From Marinomonas rhodophyticola (GTDB lineage Bacteria > Pseudomonadota > Gammaproteobacteria > Pseudomonadales > Marinomonadaceae): 64,000 nucleotides of DNA. The position numbers and the translations under genes are program-made. Below the pieces are notes generated by a model that saw only the letters and a list, made by a program, of their open reading frames with translations, had not been told where the DNA came from and did not search any database. Of this stretch, positions 11,360 through 19,482 are shown in pieces. The DNA is taken from positions 310,001 through 374,000 of the forward strand of contig NZ_JAPEUL010000007.1 in the NCBI RefSeq assembly GCF_026113935.1, in the 5' to 3' direction. How positions within the stretch are numbered: the stretch's first letter is position 1; every line of letters begins with the position of its first letter.

Positions 11360-11402
11360 CTGATGTCAACGGTAATCGGAAATTGACCCAGTAAAGGAGT
11401 GG
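11360..11402. mobile_element. Possible remnant of an IS21-family end
   Basis: Directly after the last repeat the sequence reads TGATGTCAACGG and then AAATTGACCCAGTAA. This resembles the terminal TGACCCA-type repeats of IS21-family elements. No transposase gene is present, so at most this is a relic or a scar. The match is from memory and needs a search. Confidence 0.25.
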
Positions 11403-11737
11403 TCTCGCCAGTGGCACTCAAGCTGCCGTGTGGATTGAAGTATTAGTTGGTAGGTGATTAGGCGCTGGGTTGTTGTTCCGCCTTATAAGGTGATGGTTTA
11501 TGCGTATAGTAACTGATGCTTATTTATTCTTTGTTTCTTGGATTTTAATTATGGCGAGTTCGCCACAGTTAAAATATCAGCAGACTGGGTAATTGTTTTT
11601 CAATGATGATAGAGCGGATAAACAGGAATGACGGGAGAATATTTCTGTCGTGGGATTGTGAGTATGAGGAGTTGGATCATCTATTGTTTTAATGTCATCG
11701 AATTCAATGATTTAGTTTTGGTCGTTAAGTCTGTTGT

Positions 11738-11784
11738 TGGCAGATTACGGTCGTGCTCTCCTCATGCTGCCCTACAGTGTGGTT
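11738..11784 (+). repeat. 47-bp interspersed repeat, copy 1
   Basis: It begins TGGCAGATTACGGTCGTGC and ends with CTACAGTGTGGTT. Similar copies lie at 11823-11869 and about 12551-12597, on both sides of the toxin-antitoxin pair. A short GGCAG/CTGCC inverted repeat lies inside. Confidence 0.8.
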
Positions 11785-11822
11785 TATGACGGTTGGGTGT
11801 GTTTTGGGGCAACAGGCCTCTG

Positions 11823-11869
11823 TGGCAGATTACTGTCGTTCCTCCCTAACGCTGTCCTACGGTGTGGTT
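11823..11869 (+). repeat. 47-bp interspersed repeat, copy 2
   Basis: Same orientation as copy 1, starting 85 bp after it, with a few substitutions (TTACTGTCGTTCC). It lies about 80 bp upstream of the antitoxin start. Confidence 0.8.
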
Positions 11870-11952
11870 GGATGTTAAAGGGAATGGGTTTTTGCAGTTG
11901 TTAGATGATTCGATTATATTGTATGAGTCGAACGATTTATTTGGAGATGATG

Positions 11953-12213
11953 ATGAATACTATTTCTGCCAATGAGGCTAAAACTCATTTTGGTGATTTA
12001 TTACTAAATGCTCAAAAATCTCCTGTTCAAATCAGTAAAAATGGTAAGCCAGTTGCTGTTGTTATTTCCGTTGATGATTATGAGAGTATCGAAGCGTTAA
12101 AATTGCATTTATTGCAAAATAAAGCCGCTCAAGCAATGAAAGATATATCAAAGGGAGATCTGATTGCTGGTGAAGCGTTTTTCAGTGAGCTTGAAGAAGG
12201 GCTTTATGATTAA
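11953..12213 (+). CDS. Antitoxin, Phd/YefM family
   Basis: An 86-residue protein beginning MNTISANEAKTHFG, the hallmark N-terminus of Phd/YefM antitoxins, which bind their own promoter through this domain and neutralise a partner toxin through the C-terminal half. The start at 11953 is preferred because GGAG at 11943-11946 lies six bases upstream; the longer frame from 11905 and the ATGs at 11947 and 11950 fit less well. The stop codon overlaps the start of the toxin gene by one base, typical of a co-translated module. The inverted repeat at 11909-11932 is a candidate operator. Confidence 0.88.
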   Translation: MNTISANEAKTHFGDLLLNAQKSPVQISKNGKPVAVVISVDDYESIEALKLHLLQNKAAQAMKDISKGDLIAGEAFFSELEEGLYD

Positions 12214-12524
12214 TGTCTGTCACTTATTATTTAACACCTGATGCAAAGTCAGACTTAGTTGGAATTCATCGTTTTACGTTAGCAAACTGGGGAATCACTC
12301 AGTCTAAACAGTATTTGTTTGGGATTAGGCAAACGATTAGATTGCTTGCCGAATCACCTTCTCTTGGTAAGAGTCGGCCGGAGATCCGAGAAAATGTTTT
12401 CAGTTTTCCCTACGGTAGCCACGTTATTTATTATGTTGAAGGTAAAAATCAAATTGTTGTCTTTGCCGTTTTGCATAAAAGTATGGTGCCGTTTATTCAT
12501 CTTATTGAGAGAAAATTCATCTAA
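12213..12524 (+). CDS. Toxin of the ParE/RelE superfamily
   Basis: A 103-residue protein with the layout of ParE-type toxins: an N-terminal LTPDAKSDLVGIHRFTLANWG helical segment, a central helix ending SPSLGKSRPEIRENV, and C-terminal strands with FPYGSHVIYYV and VVFAVLHKSM. ParE toxins poison DNA gyrase, whereas RelE members cut mRNA; the sequence looks more ParE-like (TPDAxxDL and RPEI patterns), but the target is inferred. It is translationally coupled to the Phd-like antitoxin. The module sits next to the CRISPR array, where it may stabilise the region. Confidence 0.85.
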   Translation: MSVTYYLTPDAKSDLVGIHRFTLANWGITQSKQYLFGIRQTIRLLAESPSLGKSRPEIRENVFSFPYGSHVIYYVEGKNQIVVFAVLHKSMVPFIHLIERKFI

Positions 12525-12836
12525 ACTCCCCTCCGTTTTATAGGCCGCTGTGGCAGATTACGGTCGTGCCTCCCTCATGCTGCTCTACGATTTTGTGGGT
12601 TTTATTTGGTGGGGAGCCCAATTAAGGAAGTGTTTCCTGCGAGCCTAGTACGGTGATTTTGTCAAAGGCACTAATAAAGGTGAGAACGTATTCATTGATA
12701 GGTGCTTTGCCAGACTGTTTGGTTTCCTTTATTTATTGATAAGGGTTATCATTATTATTTGTATGTTGGTATCTACCTCCTAATACTTTTCTTTTATTTG
12801 GTGTTTTGGGGATCGGTACTTTTTGTACTTAATAAG
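12525..12836. other. Intergenic region with the third repeat copy and an iron-responsive promoter
   Basis: It holds the third copy of the 47-bp repeat (about 12551-12597, best matched over the first 40 bases) and then the Fur-like box at 12737-12751. No coding frame is convincing. Confidence 0.6.
12737..12751. promoter_or_regulatory. Fur box
   Basis: TGATAAGGGTTATCA is a 6-3-6 inverted repeat that matches 12 of the 14 arm positions of the Fur 7-1-7 site (TGATAAT-N-ATTATCA), and more AT-rich ATTATTAT follows. It lies about 120 bp before a siderophore-interacting protein gene, so iron repression is very plausible. Confidence 0.7.
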
Positions 12837-12871
12837 TGAGTTTTGTTCCTAGAATAGGTAGAGGGTTTGCA

Positions 12872-13676
12872 GTGTCGATATTGAAGCATGAGCGTATTCA
12901 GGTTCCTTTAAAACAGCGTGTTGCGAGGGTCATTAAGTTAGCCGATTTGTCATCCACATTACGGCGAGTGACTCTGCAGGGAGAGGATTTACAAGGATTT
13001 GGTTTTCATCCGTTGGCACCAGAAGCTCATGTGAAGCTTTTTTCCTGCTGGGGCTGATGATGTGCTTCGTATGCCTGAGGTATTGGAAGATGGCAATGCG
13101 GATTGGCAAGGTGCGGCTGAAGGGCGTTTTTCAGCGTTTCGTGATTATACTATTCGTGCGTTTGATGCCGATTTATTAACCATTGATATAGATTTTGTGT
13201 TGCATGACGTCGGAGTGGGTGGGCCTTGGGCGAAGCAGGCAAAAGTGGGAGACTTGTTGGGGATATTTGGGCCAAGATCTGTGAAGTTGCCTCCTCTTGA
13301 TGCTGTGAAATATGTGTTTTTTGTTGATGAAACAAGCCTTCCAGCCTTAGCTCGTTGGTTAGAAATTTTGCCTGAGTCCGCCAATGTTGATGCTTGGATA
13401 GAAGTGGATTCAGTGAACAGTGAGATTTCATTACCGGCACATGCTGGTGCTAATTTGCATTGGCTTCATCGCAATAATGAACAAGAAAGCCATTCATATG
13501 GTCGTTTATTGTTGGATGCGTTAGATAATATGCCAAGTGATTGGGCATGTGGAAACTCTTGGGTATGGGCTGCCACGGAAGCACATGCGATTGTTCAGTT
13601 GAAACGTAAGCTGATAAATATTGATGCCCTTAATAAGGATCATTTGGATTTGATAGCCTATTGGAAGCATGTTTAA
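12872..13676 (+). pseudogene. Siderophore-interacting protein (FAD-binding ferric-siderophore reductase family), frameshifted
   Basis: Members of this family (ViuB, YqjH) use FAD and NAD(P)H to reduce ferric siderophores in the cytoplasm and release iron. The N-terminal part runs to about 13040 (ending EAHVKLF) and continues in the +1 frame with PAGADDVLRMPEV, the FAD-binding pattern RDYTIRAFD, GGPWAKQAKVGDLLGIFGPR and a C-terminal siderophore-interacting domain ending WKHV. The break lies in a run of six T at 13038-13043; removing one T restores one frame of about 268 codons. I place the start at the GTG at 12872 because GAGGG lies six bases upstream; a longer frame begins at GTG 12836. Regulation by the Fur-like box upstream is likely. 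The homopolymer position suggests a sequencing indel rather than true loss. Confidence 0.85.
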
Positions 13677-13741
13677 AAAAGAAGGGTGAATCGTGCGATA
13701 TTGAGAATGCCTCACGATTTATTTTTCATTGTTCATTTTGA

Positions 13742-13773
13742 GTTTAACCCTGTGAGAATCTACAGGGTTAAAC
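13742..13773. terminator. Bidirectional hairpin between convergent genes
   Basis: A perfect 12-bp inverted repeat (GTTTAACCCTGT / ACAGGGTTAAAC) with an 8-base loop, between the siderophore-interacting gene and the oppositely oriented pirin gene. Its position suits transcription end for both; T tracts are weak. Confidence 0.55.
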
Positions 13774-13817
13774 GGTGACGCAATATAACTTCCCCAAGTG
13801 TCACACTTTACGTTTAA

Positions 13818-14516
13818 TCAAGCCAGGTCAAACAGTAGGGCTTTGACGCGTTTTTTGCTCAGTCTTTCGAAGTTTATTTCGGTTATGTCTTCGATTTTCG
13901 CGCCGTCGCCTGGATGCATGGTGATGCCGTTGCCTAGGGAGAGTTCGCCTTCGATGAGGTGAACGTAGTAGCGACGGTGGTTGTCTGCTTGCCAGGTGGC
14001 GGTTTGTTGATCTTCAAGGATCAGTTGGATGAGTTGCATGTTTTGTTTTATGTGCAGCGTGCCATCTTTGCCATCGGGTGTGATGATGGTGGTGAAGCCT
14101 TGTGCTTGGCTAAATTCTTTTTGTTGGTAGCCGGGTTGTCCGCCCAGTTGGTTTGGTTGTATCCAAATTTGTAGGAATTTGAGCATGTCTTTTTTGGATG
14201 CGTTAAATTCGCTGTGATAAATGCCTTTGCCTGCGGACATCAGTTGGTATTCGCCTGCGGGCAGTTCTTTTACGTTGCCTGCGCTGTCTTTGTGGGCGAT
14301 GGTTCCTTCCAGTACTAAGCTGAGTATTTCCATGTCTCTATGACCATGCGTTTCAAAGCCGGCGCCGGGTGTGACGGTGTCGTCGTTGATGACGCGTAGG
14401 TGCGAAAAGCCCATGTGTTGTGGGTCGTAGTAATTGCCAAAGGAAAAGGTATGGTGGCTGTTCAGCCAGCCGAAGTTGGCGTGTCCACGGTCTTTTGCGT
14501 TGCGTAGTGTGATCAT
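13818..14516 (-). CDS. Pirin family protein (YhhW-like, quercetinase type)
   Basis: A bicupin of 232 residues. The N-terminal cupin has the pirin motifs DRGHANFGWLNSHHTFSFG, DPQHMGFSHLRVINDD and FETHGHRDMEI; His and Glu residues there bind the metal. Bacterial YhhW-type pirins show quercetin 2,3-dioxygenase activity in vitro, though the natural role is unclear. The start is set at 14516, because AGGAG lies seven bases upstream on the minus strand; the longer frame from 14543 adds an unlikely basic leader. It is divergent from a LysR gene, which may regulate it. Confidence 0.9.
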   Translation of the reverse strand: MITLRNAKDRGHANFGWLNSHHTFSFGNYYDPQHMGFSHLRVINDDTVTPGAGFETHGHRDMEILSLVLEGTIAHKDSAGNVKELPAGEYQLMSAGKGIYHSEFNASKKDMLKFLQIWIQPNQLGGQPGYQQKEFSQAQGFTTIITPDGKDGTLHIKQNMQLIQLILEDQQTATWQADNHRRYYVHLIEGELSLGNGITMHPGDGAKIEDITEINFERLSKKRVKALLFDLA

Positions 14517-14650
14517 TGTTTGTCTCCTGATTTTTTCTCGCAAGTCTTAATGAAGTGCGGTGTATGAAGTGAGTGTAGTGGGTGGTAAAAAGAAAGAAAA
14601 TTGGAAGGTTTTGAGCTAGTATTTCAAAAAATTTGAATGAAGGTTGGGCT

Positions 14651-15553
14651 ATGGCGTACGCGGTCACGTTGGAAGCATTGCGCGTTTTGGAGGCGATTCA
14701 TCAGTTGGGCAGTTTTGCCGCGGCGGCGGAGGCGTTGTTCAAGGTACCGTCGGCATTGACCTATACGGTGAAAAAGCTGGAAGAGGATTTGGGGGTGGCG
14801 TTGTTTGACCGATCTCGGCAAAAAGCGGTGCTGACGCCGGCGGGGCATTTGGTGTTGGAGCAAGGTCGCGCGATTTTAGAAGCGGCGATGCGTTTAGAAG
14901 ATTCGATCAAGCAGTTTGAGTCTGGCTGGGAGCCTAAGCTTAGAATTGCCCGTGATACGGTGCTTTTGGAGTCGCCTTTGATGTCGGTGGTGGGGGAGTT
15001 TTTGTCGCAGAGTCGGCCTGTTGAGCTGACGTTGTCAGAAGAGGCGGTTGGCGGTGGTTGGGATGCGTTGCAAGACGATCGGGTCGATTTGGTGATTGGG
15101 GCGACGGGGGAGTTGCCAAAAGGTAGTGTGCATATTCGTGCTATTGGTGAGATCGAGTTTGTGTTTGCCGTGTCGCCCACGCATCCGTTGGCTCTGACCG
15201 ACGGGACTATTACGGCAGCCCAGTTGCGTCAATATCCGGCGATTGTGGTGGCGGACAGTTCAAAAATTTTGCCAGCGCGCAGTAGTGGGGTTTTTGAGAG
15301 TCGTCAGGTGCTTAGGGTCGATACTATGCGCAGTAAAATTCAGGCGCAATGTTTGGGCTTGGGGGTGGGGTATTTGCCGAAACATCGTATCGTCGATGAA
15401 CTGAACTCTGGGCGTTTGGTGTTACGTCAATGTGAGTTACCAAGGCCCAATCAGATGGCGTATTTGGCGTGGCGAAAAGACGAACCTGGGCGAGGTTTGT
15501 CGTGGTTTGTTGAGCGTTTGGCGATACAGGATTGGCAGCTTTTGCCGGTGTAA
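14651..15553 (+). CDS. LysR-family transcriptional regulator
   Basis: About 300 residues with an N-terminal winged helix-turn-helix (LEALRVLEAIHQLGSFAAAA then VPSALTYTVKKLEEDLG) and a LysR substrate-binding domain. The start at 14651 (MAYAVTLEAL) has AAGG seven bases upstream; the ATG at 14633 gives six extra residues and lacks a ribosome site. It is divergent from the pirin gene and lies just before an AEC-family carrier, so it probably controls one or both. The effector is unknown. Confidence 0.9.
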   Translation: MAYAVTLEALRVLEAIHQLGSFAAAAEALFKVPSALTYTVKKLEEDLGVALFDRSRQKAVLTPAGHLVLEQGRAILEAAMRLEDSIKQFESGWEPKLRIARDTVLLESPLMSVVGEFLSQSRPVELTLSEEAVGGGWDALQDDRVDLVIGATGELPKGSVHIRAIGEIEFVFAVSPTHPLALTDGTITAAQLRQYPAIVVADSSKILPARSSGVFESRQVLRVDTMRSKIQAQCLGLGVGYLPKHRIVDELNSGRLVLRQCELPRPNQMAYLAWRKDEPGRGLSWFVERLAIQDWQLLPV

Positions 15554-15604
15554 TTATGGCGGTTATCTGGTGATCGTCTTGTTTGACGATTTAAAGGGGT
15601 GTGT

Positions 15605-16552
15605 GTGTTTTCTCTTTCTCTTTCGGTTCTTCCGGTCTTTTTGTTGTTGGTGGCGGGAGCCGTGTGTCAGCGTTGGCGTTTTCCTATGGAGGGGTTTTGG
15701 CAGGGCGTTGATAAGTTGTCTTATTGGGTGCTGTTTCCGGCTTTGTTGTTTCATAAAACCTCGCAGATAGACTTTTCTAATCCTTTGTTGCCTAAGTACG
15801 CTTTTATTTTGTTGTTTGCGTTGTTGGTGACCGCGGTATTTGTGTTTGTTAGCACTTGGTTGATGAAGGTGGTGGCGCCGACGGCGTCGTCTATGCTGCA
15901 AGCGGGGGTGCGTTTTAACACGTTTGTGATGTTGGCGTTGGCTGGCAGTGTGTATGGCAACGAAGGGTTGGTGTTGGCGGCGTTGGGGGCGTCGGTGTTG
16001 ATTCCTTCTATCAATGTTTTTTTGGTGGTGTCCATGACGTTAATGCATGGGCCGTCTTCAGCGGATCGTTCGTCGTCAACCTCCTTACCACGTTTGTTAA
16101 GTGGTGCTTTGATTCGCAATCCGTTAATCGTCTCTATCGTGTTGGGTAGTGGCCTGAATTTGCTTGGTTTAACGCCCATTATTTTGCTGTCTGATGTGGT
16201 GGGGATGGTGTCTCAGGCGGCGCTGCCATTGGTGTTGTTGGCGGTGGGGGCAAGTGTGCGCTTTGAGACCATTCGGTCTGTTGGGATGACGTTTGTGATG
16301 TCGTCGGTGGCGCGGTTTGTGGTGTTTCCTCTGGTGATCGGCCTGATGTGCTGGTGGTTGGAAGTGCGAGGGTTGCCGGCTTTGGTGGCGGTGTTGTTTG
16401 GTGTGGTGCCCACAGCGACGTCGGCGTATGCGCTTGCTCGTCAGTTGGGGGGCGATGCCGATAGAATGGCGGCTTATATCACCATGCAAACCTTGCTTTC
16501 TGTGGTGACTGTGCCAGTTAGTATTTGGTTAAGTCAGTTGTATTTGGCGTAA
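15605..16552 (+). CDS. AEC-family transporter (auxin efflux carrier / malonate permease type)
   Basis: About 315 residues with some ten hydrophobic segments in the 5+5 layout of the AEC (PIN-like) family. Recognisable parts are the N-terminal VLPVFLLLVAGAV, the first-repeat LSYWVLFPALLFH, and the second-repeat segments ALIRNPLIVSIVLG and GVVPTATSAYALARQLGGD. Bacterial members move dicarboxylates such as malonate or other organic anions; the substrate here is unknown. The GTG at 15605 is preferred because AAAGGGG ends five bases upstream; a GTG at 15599 is the alternative. It is in line with the LysR gene. Confidence 0.85.
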   Translation: MFSLSLSVLPVFLLLVAGAVCQRWRFPMEGFWQGVDKLSYWVLFPALLFHKTSQIDFSNPLLPKYAFILLFALLVTAVFVFVSTWLMKVVAPTASSMLQAGVRFNTFVMLALAGSVYGNEGLVLAALGASVLIPSINVFLVVSMTLMHGPSSADRSSSTSLPRLLSGALIRNPLIVSIVLGSGLNLLGLTPIILLSDVVGMVSQAALPLVLLAVGASVRFETIRSVGMTFVMSSVARFVVFPLVIGLMCWWLEVRGLPALVAVLFGVVPTATSAYALARQLGGDADRMAAYITMQTLLSVVTVPVSIWLSQLYLA

Positions 16553-16597
16553 GGCTTACGAGTAGGAGGAGTAAAAAAGCATCTTGTTACCTTTTTT

Positions 16598-16615
16598 CAT
16601 ATCAATATTGATATG
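16598..16615. promoter_or_regulatory. 18-bp perfect palindrome upstream of the sugar ABC operon
   Basis: CATATCAATATTGATATG is a perfect 18-bp palindrome about 130 bp before ytfQ. It looks like an operator for a dimeric regulator, but the regulator is not in the window and the site lacks the central CG of typical LacI-family operators. Confidence 0.5.
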
Positions 16616-16745
16616 CAGTTTGCTGTAACTTGCATTTGAAAGCGCAGGAAGTGAGTTATATTCTCAATGGCAGAGTATGGCTTGGTTGGTGTCTCCGCTG
16701 GGTTGTTCTCAGTACTGATCACAACAAAAATAAAAGGAATCTAGT

Positions 16746-17732
16746 ATGCAATCTCTTTCTACTCGTCATCCGTTACCTTGGCTTAGTGCGTTTAAACGTA
16801 AAGCGGTGGTGACGACCTTCTCTGTGTTGCTTCCGGTGTTGTCCGCTTCGGCGATGGCAGCAGATTTAACTCTTGGTTTTTCGCAAATTGGTTCGGAAAG
16901 TGGTTGGCGGACTTCTGAGACGGAGTCGATTAAGGCGGAAGCCGAACGCCGTGGCTACGATCTGAAATTCTCTGATGCGCAACAAAAGCAAGAAAACCAA
17001 ATCAAGGCGGTGCGTTCTTTTATCGCACAGGGTGTTGATGGTATTTTGCTGGCGCCTGTGGTGGAAACGGGCTGGGATCAAGTGTTAAAAGAAGCACAAC
17101 GGGCTAACATCCCGGTTGTGTTGATTGACCGTGGTGTGGCGGCAGATCCAAGTTTGTACCTAACCAAAGTGGCATCTGACTTTAAAGAAGAGGGCGCGTT
17201 GGCGGCTTCTTGGTTGGCAGCACAGACCAATGGTCGTTGTAATATTGTTGAGCTGCAAGGTTCGGTGGGATCGTCTGCGGCGATCGATCGTAAGACAGGG
17301 TTTGACTCTGTTATCAGTAACTTCCCAAATATGACCATTATTCGCTCTCAGTCTGGCAACTTTACTCGCGCTGGCGGTAAAGAGGTTATGGAAAGTTTCT
17401 TGAAAGCCGAAGGCGGTGCGAAGAATATTTGTGCCCTGTTTGCTCACAATGACGACATGGCATTGGGTGCAATTTTGGCGATGAAAGAAGCGGGTATCAA
17501 GCCAAGTAAAGACATTATTGTCGTGTCTATTGATGCGGTGCCAGATATCTTTAAAGCCATGGCCGATGGCGAGGCGAATGCAACTATCGAGTTAAACCCT
17601 CATCTTGGTGGTCCTGCCTTTGATGCGATTCTAGCGCATCAAAAAGGAGAAAATGTCGATAAGTGGATCAAGGCAAATGGCCCACTTTACCTTCCAGACA
17701 CAGCGGCTGCGGAATACGCGAAGCGTAAATAA
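16746..17732 (+). CDS. ytfQ: Sugar ABC transporter periplasmic binding protein, YtfQ-type
   Basis: A 328-residue periplasmic binding protein of the ribose/galactose (PBP type 1) class. A long N-terminal region with a hydrophobic segment ends at ASAMAADLTLGFSQ, a likely signal peptide cleaved near residue 39. The mature part has the YtfQ-like patterns FSQIGSESGWR, SDAQQKQENQIKAVRSF, APVVETGWDQVL and FAHNDDMALGA. E. coli YtfQ binds galactofuranose; here the sugar is inferred from homology and the ytfQRT-yjfF gene order. A 10-bp inverted repeat follows the stop and probably lets this gene be expressed above the downstream genes. Confidence 0.9.
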   Translation: MQSLSTRHPLPWLSAFKRKAVVTTFSVLLPVLSASAMAADLTLGFSQIGSESGWRTSETESIKAEAERRGYDLKFSDAQQKQENQIKAVRSFIAQGVDGILLAPVVETGWDQVLKEAQRANIPVVLIDRGVAADPSLYLTKVASDFKEEGALAASWLAAQTNGRCNIVELQGSVGSSAAIDRKTGFDSVISNFPNMTIIRSQSGNFTRAGGKEVMESFLKAEGGAKNICALFAHNDDMALGAILAMKEAGIKPSKDIIVVSIDAVPDIFKAMADGEANATIELNPHLGGPAFDAILAHQKGENVDKWIKANGPLYLPDTAAAEYAKRK

Positions 17733-17739
17733 TATCGTG

Positions 17740-17809
17740 ACGTACCTAGGTACTAAAACCTGATAACTCGTTGAAATTTTACGATTTGTTGGAATAGGTC
17801 TAGGTACGT
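17740..17809. repeat. Inverted repeat between ytfQ and ytfR
   Basis: ACGTACCTAG at 17740-17749 and CTAGGTACGT at 17800-17809 are perfect reverse complements with a 50-base interval. Such intercistronic stems after binding-protein genes commonly protect the upstream mRNA; that role here is inferred. Confidence 0.55.
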
Positions 17810-17854
17810 TGTGCTCTTGTTGATTTATGTTAGCGAAAACGGAGACCGCGGATC

Positions 17855-19396
17855 ATGTCACATTTAGTCAAGACAACGTCGGTAGTGGAAGAGGCACAAG
17901 GTGCCGCTCGTCCTTTACTTGAAATCAATCATTTATCCAAATCATTTACTGGCGTTCAAGCTCTTAACGGCGTGTCTTTGCAGGTTCAATCGGGTGAGAT
18001 TCGAGCGTTATTGGGTGAGAACGGCGCAGGTAAATCAACGCTGATCAAGGTGCTGACAGGGGTTTATCCACGAGACAGCGGCGAGATTTTTTTAGATGGC
18101 CGTTTAATGAACGCATCGGATAGCGGCCATGCTCAGCGTTTGGGGATCAGTACGGTTTATCAAGAGGTGAATCTCATCCCAACCATGTCGGTGATGGAAA
18201 ACCTCACGCTGCAACATCAAGAAAAAACCTTTGGTCTGATTAGCTGGAAGAAAGCCGAAATCCGCGCCAGAGCCTTATTAGCTCAAGTGGGTTTAGACAT
18301 AGATCCATTGCGTCAACTGGATACGTATTCGATTGCCATTCAGCAGTTGGTGGCGATTGCGCGGGCGTTAAGTACGCAAGCCAAAATGTTGATTTTAGAT
18401 GAACCAACCGCCAGTTTGGACAGCGATGAAATCCAGCAGTTGTTTACTCTGATGAGGCGTCTAAAGGCTGAAGGGTTGGGGATTATCTTTGTTACACATT
18501 TCTTGGATCAGGTGTATAGCATTACCGATAGCATCACTGTGTTACGCAATGGCGAGTGTGTGGGTACGTTCCAAACAGCTGAGCTGACGCGTTCCGAGCT
18601 GGTCAGTCACATGGTGGGGAAATCGTTAGAAGATCTTACGCCAACGGCCCATGATCACTCGATTCAACGAGAGCGTGCCGATTTATTACAGCTTAAAAAT
18701 GTCGGCAAACAGCGTTACCTGCAGCCGTTGGATTTGCGTATTGCGGCAGGGGAAATTGTGGGGGTGGCAGGCTTGTTAGGTTCTGGCCGTACTGAGTTAT
18801 GTGAATTGGCATACGGTTCGGTGAAGGCCGATCAAGGCGATGTGACGCTGGGTAAACATTCGCTGACAAAATCATCTTTACGTCGGGCGATTCAAGTGGG
18901 CATGGGTTATTGTCCAGAAGATCGTAAGCAAGACGGTATCGTGGCGGAATTGAGTGTCCGAGAAAACATGATTTTGGCTTTGCAAGCGAGCAGAGGTTGG
19001 TGGTCGCCCATTTCTATGGCGGAGCAGCAACATTTGGTTGAAGACATGATCCAGCGTTTGGCGATCAAGACATCGGATATGGATAAGCCTATTGGTGAGT
19101 TAAGTGGCGGTAATCAGCAAAAAGTGATTCTGGCTCGCTGGTTGATTACGCATCCTGCGTTGTTGATTTTAGACGAACCAACGCGGGGCATTGATATTGG
19201 CGCTCATCACGAGATTATTCAAATTATCAAAGAGCTGTGTGAACAGGGCATGGGGTTGCTGGTGGCGTCTTCCGAACTGGAAGAATTGGTGTTGTTTGCC
19301 CATCGTGTGGTGGTGATGAAAGACCACCATAAAATAGCCGAACTTCACGGAGAGGATGTGTCTGAACAGGCCATATTGCGTCAAATCGCCAGTTAA
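17855..19396 (+). CDS. ytfR: Sugar ABC transporter ATP-binding protein, YtfR-type
   Basis: A 513-residue ATPase with two fused nucleotide-binding domains, as in all sugar importers of the RbsA/MglA group. The first half has Walker A GENGAGKST (about residues 53-61) and LDEPTASLDSDE. The second half has the degenerate Walker A GLLGSGRTEL, the signature LSGGNQQKV and LDEPTRGIDIGA. It powers import together with YtfT and YjfF. It lies 122 bp after ytfQ and 86 bp before ytfT, in one operon. Confidence 0.93.
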   Translation: MSHLVKTTSVVEEAQGAARPLLEINHLSKSFTGVQALNGVSLQVQSGEIRALLGENGAGKSTLIKVLTGVYPRDSGEIFLDGRLMNASDSGHAQRLGISTVYQEVNLIPTMSVMENLTLQHQEKTFGLISWKKAEIRARALLAQVGLDIDPLRQLDTYSIAIQQLVAIARALSTQAKMLILDEPTASLDSDEIQQLFTLMRRLKAEGLGIIFVTHFLDQVYSITDSITVLRNGECVGTFQTAELTRSELVSHMVGKSLEDLTPTAHDHSIQRERADLLQLKNVGKQRYLQPLDLRIAAGEIVGVAGLLGSGRTELCELAYGSVKADQGDVTLGKHSLTKSSLRRAIQVGMGYCPEDRKQDGIVAELSVRENMILALQASRGWWSPISMAEQQHLVEDMIQRLAIKTSDMDKPIGELSGGNQQKVILARWLITHPALLILDEPTRGIDIGAHHEIIQIIKELCEQGMGLLVASSELEELVLFAHRVVVMKDHHKIAELHGEDVSEQAILRQIAS

Positions 19397-19482
19397 TGTG
19401 TTGTTGAAAGCGTCTGTTGCGCTGGTTCTATTTGTGTCTCAATCAATCTCTTTATTAGTAAGTATTCAAAGTAGTTGTTCCT

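Larger units (their letters stand above)
11403..11952. other. CRISPR trailer region without a gene
   Basis: About 550 bp between the array and the antitoxin gene. I see no convincing coding frame. It contains two copies of a 47-bp repeat (11738-11784 and 11823-11869) and, just before the antitoxin, an inverted repeat TTCGA/TCGAA (11909-11913 and 11928-11932) that could be the toxin-antitoxin operator. Confidence 0.6.

Noticed and set aside
11738-11869. attC-type integron recombination sites as an explanation for the 47-bp repeats
   Set aside because: GTTGGAT in copy 2 fits the GTTRRRY core, but no RYYYAAC partner is found and the other copies lack both cores.
15563-16489. Arg/His-rich frames on the minus strand over the AEC-carrier gene
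   Set aside because: Shadow frames of the membrane-protein gene on the other strand.
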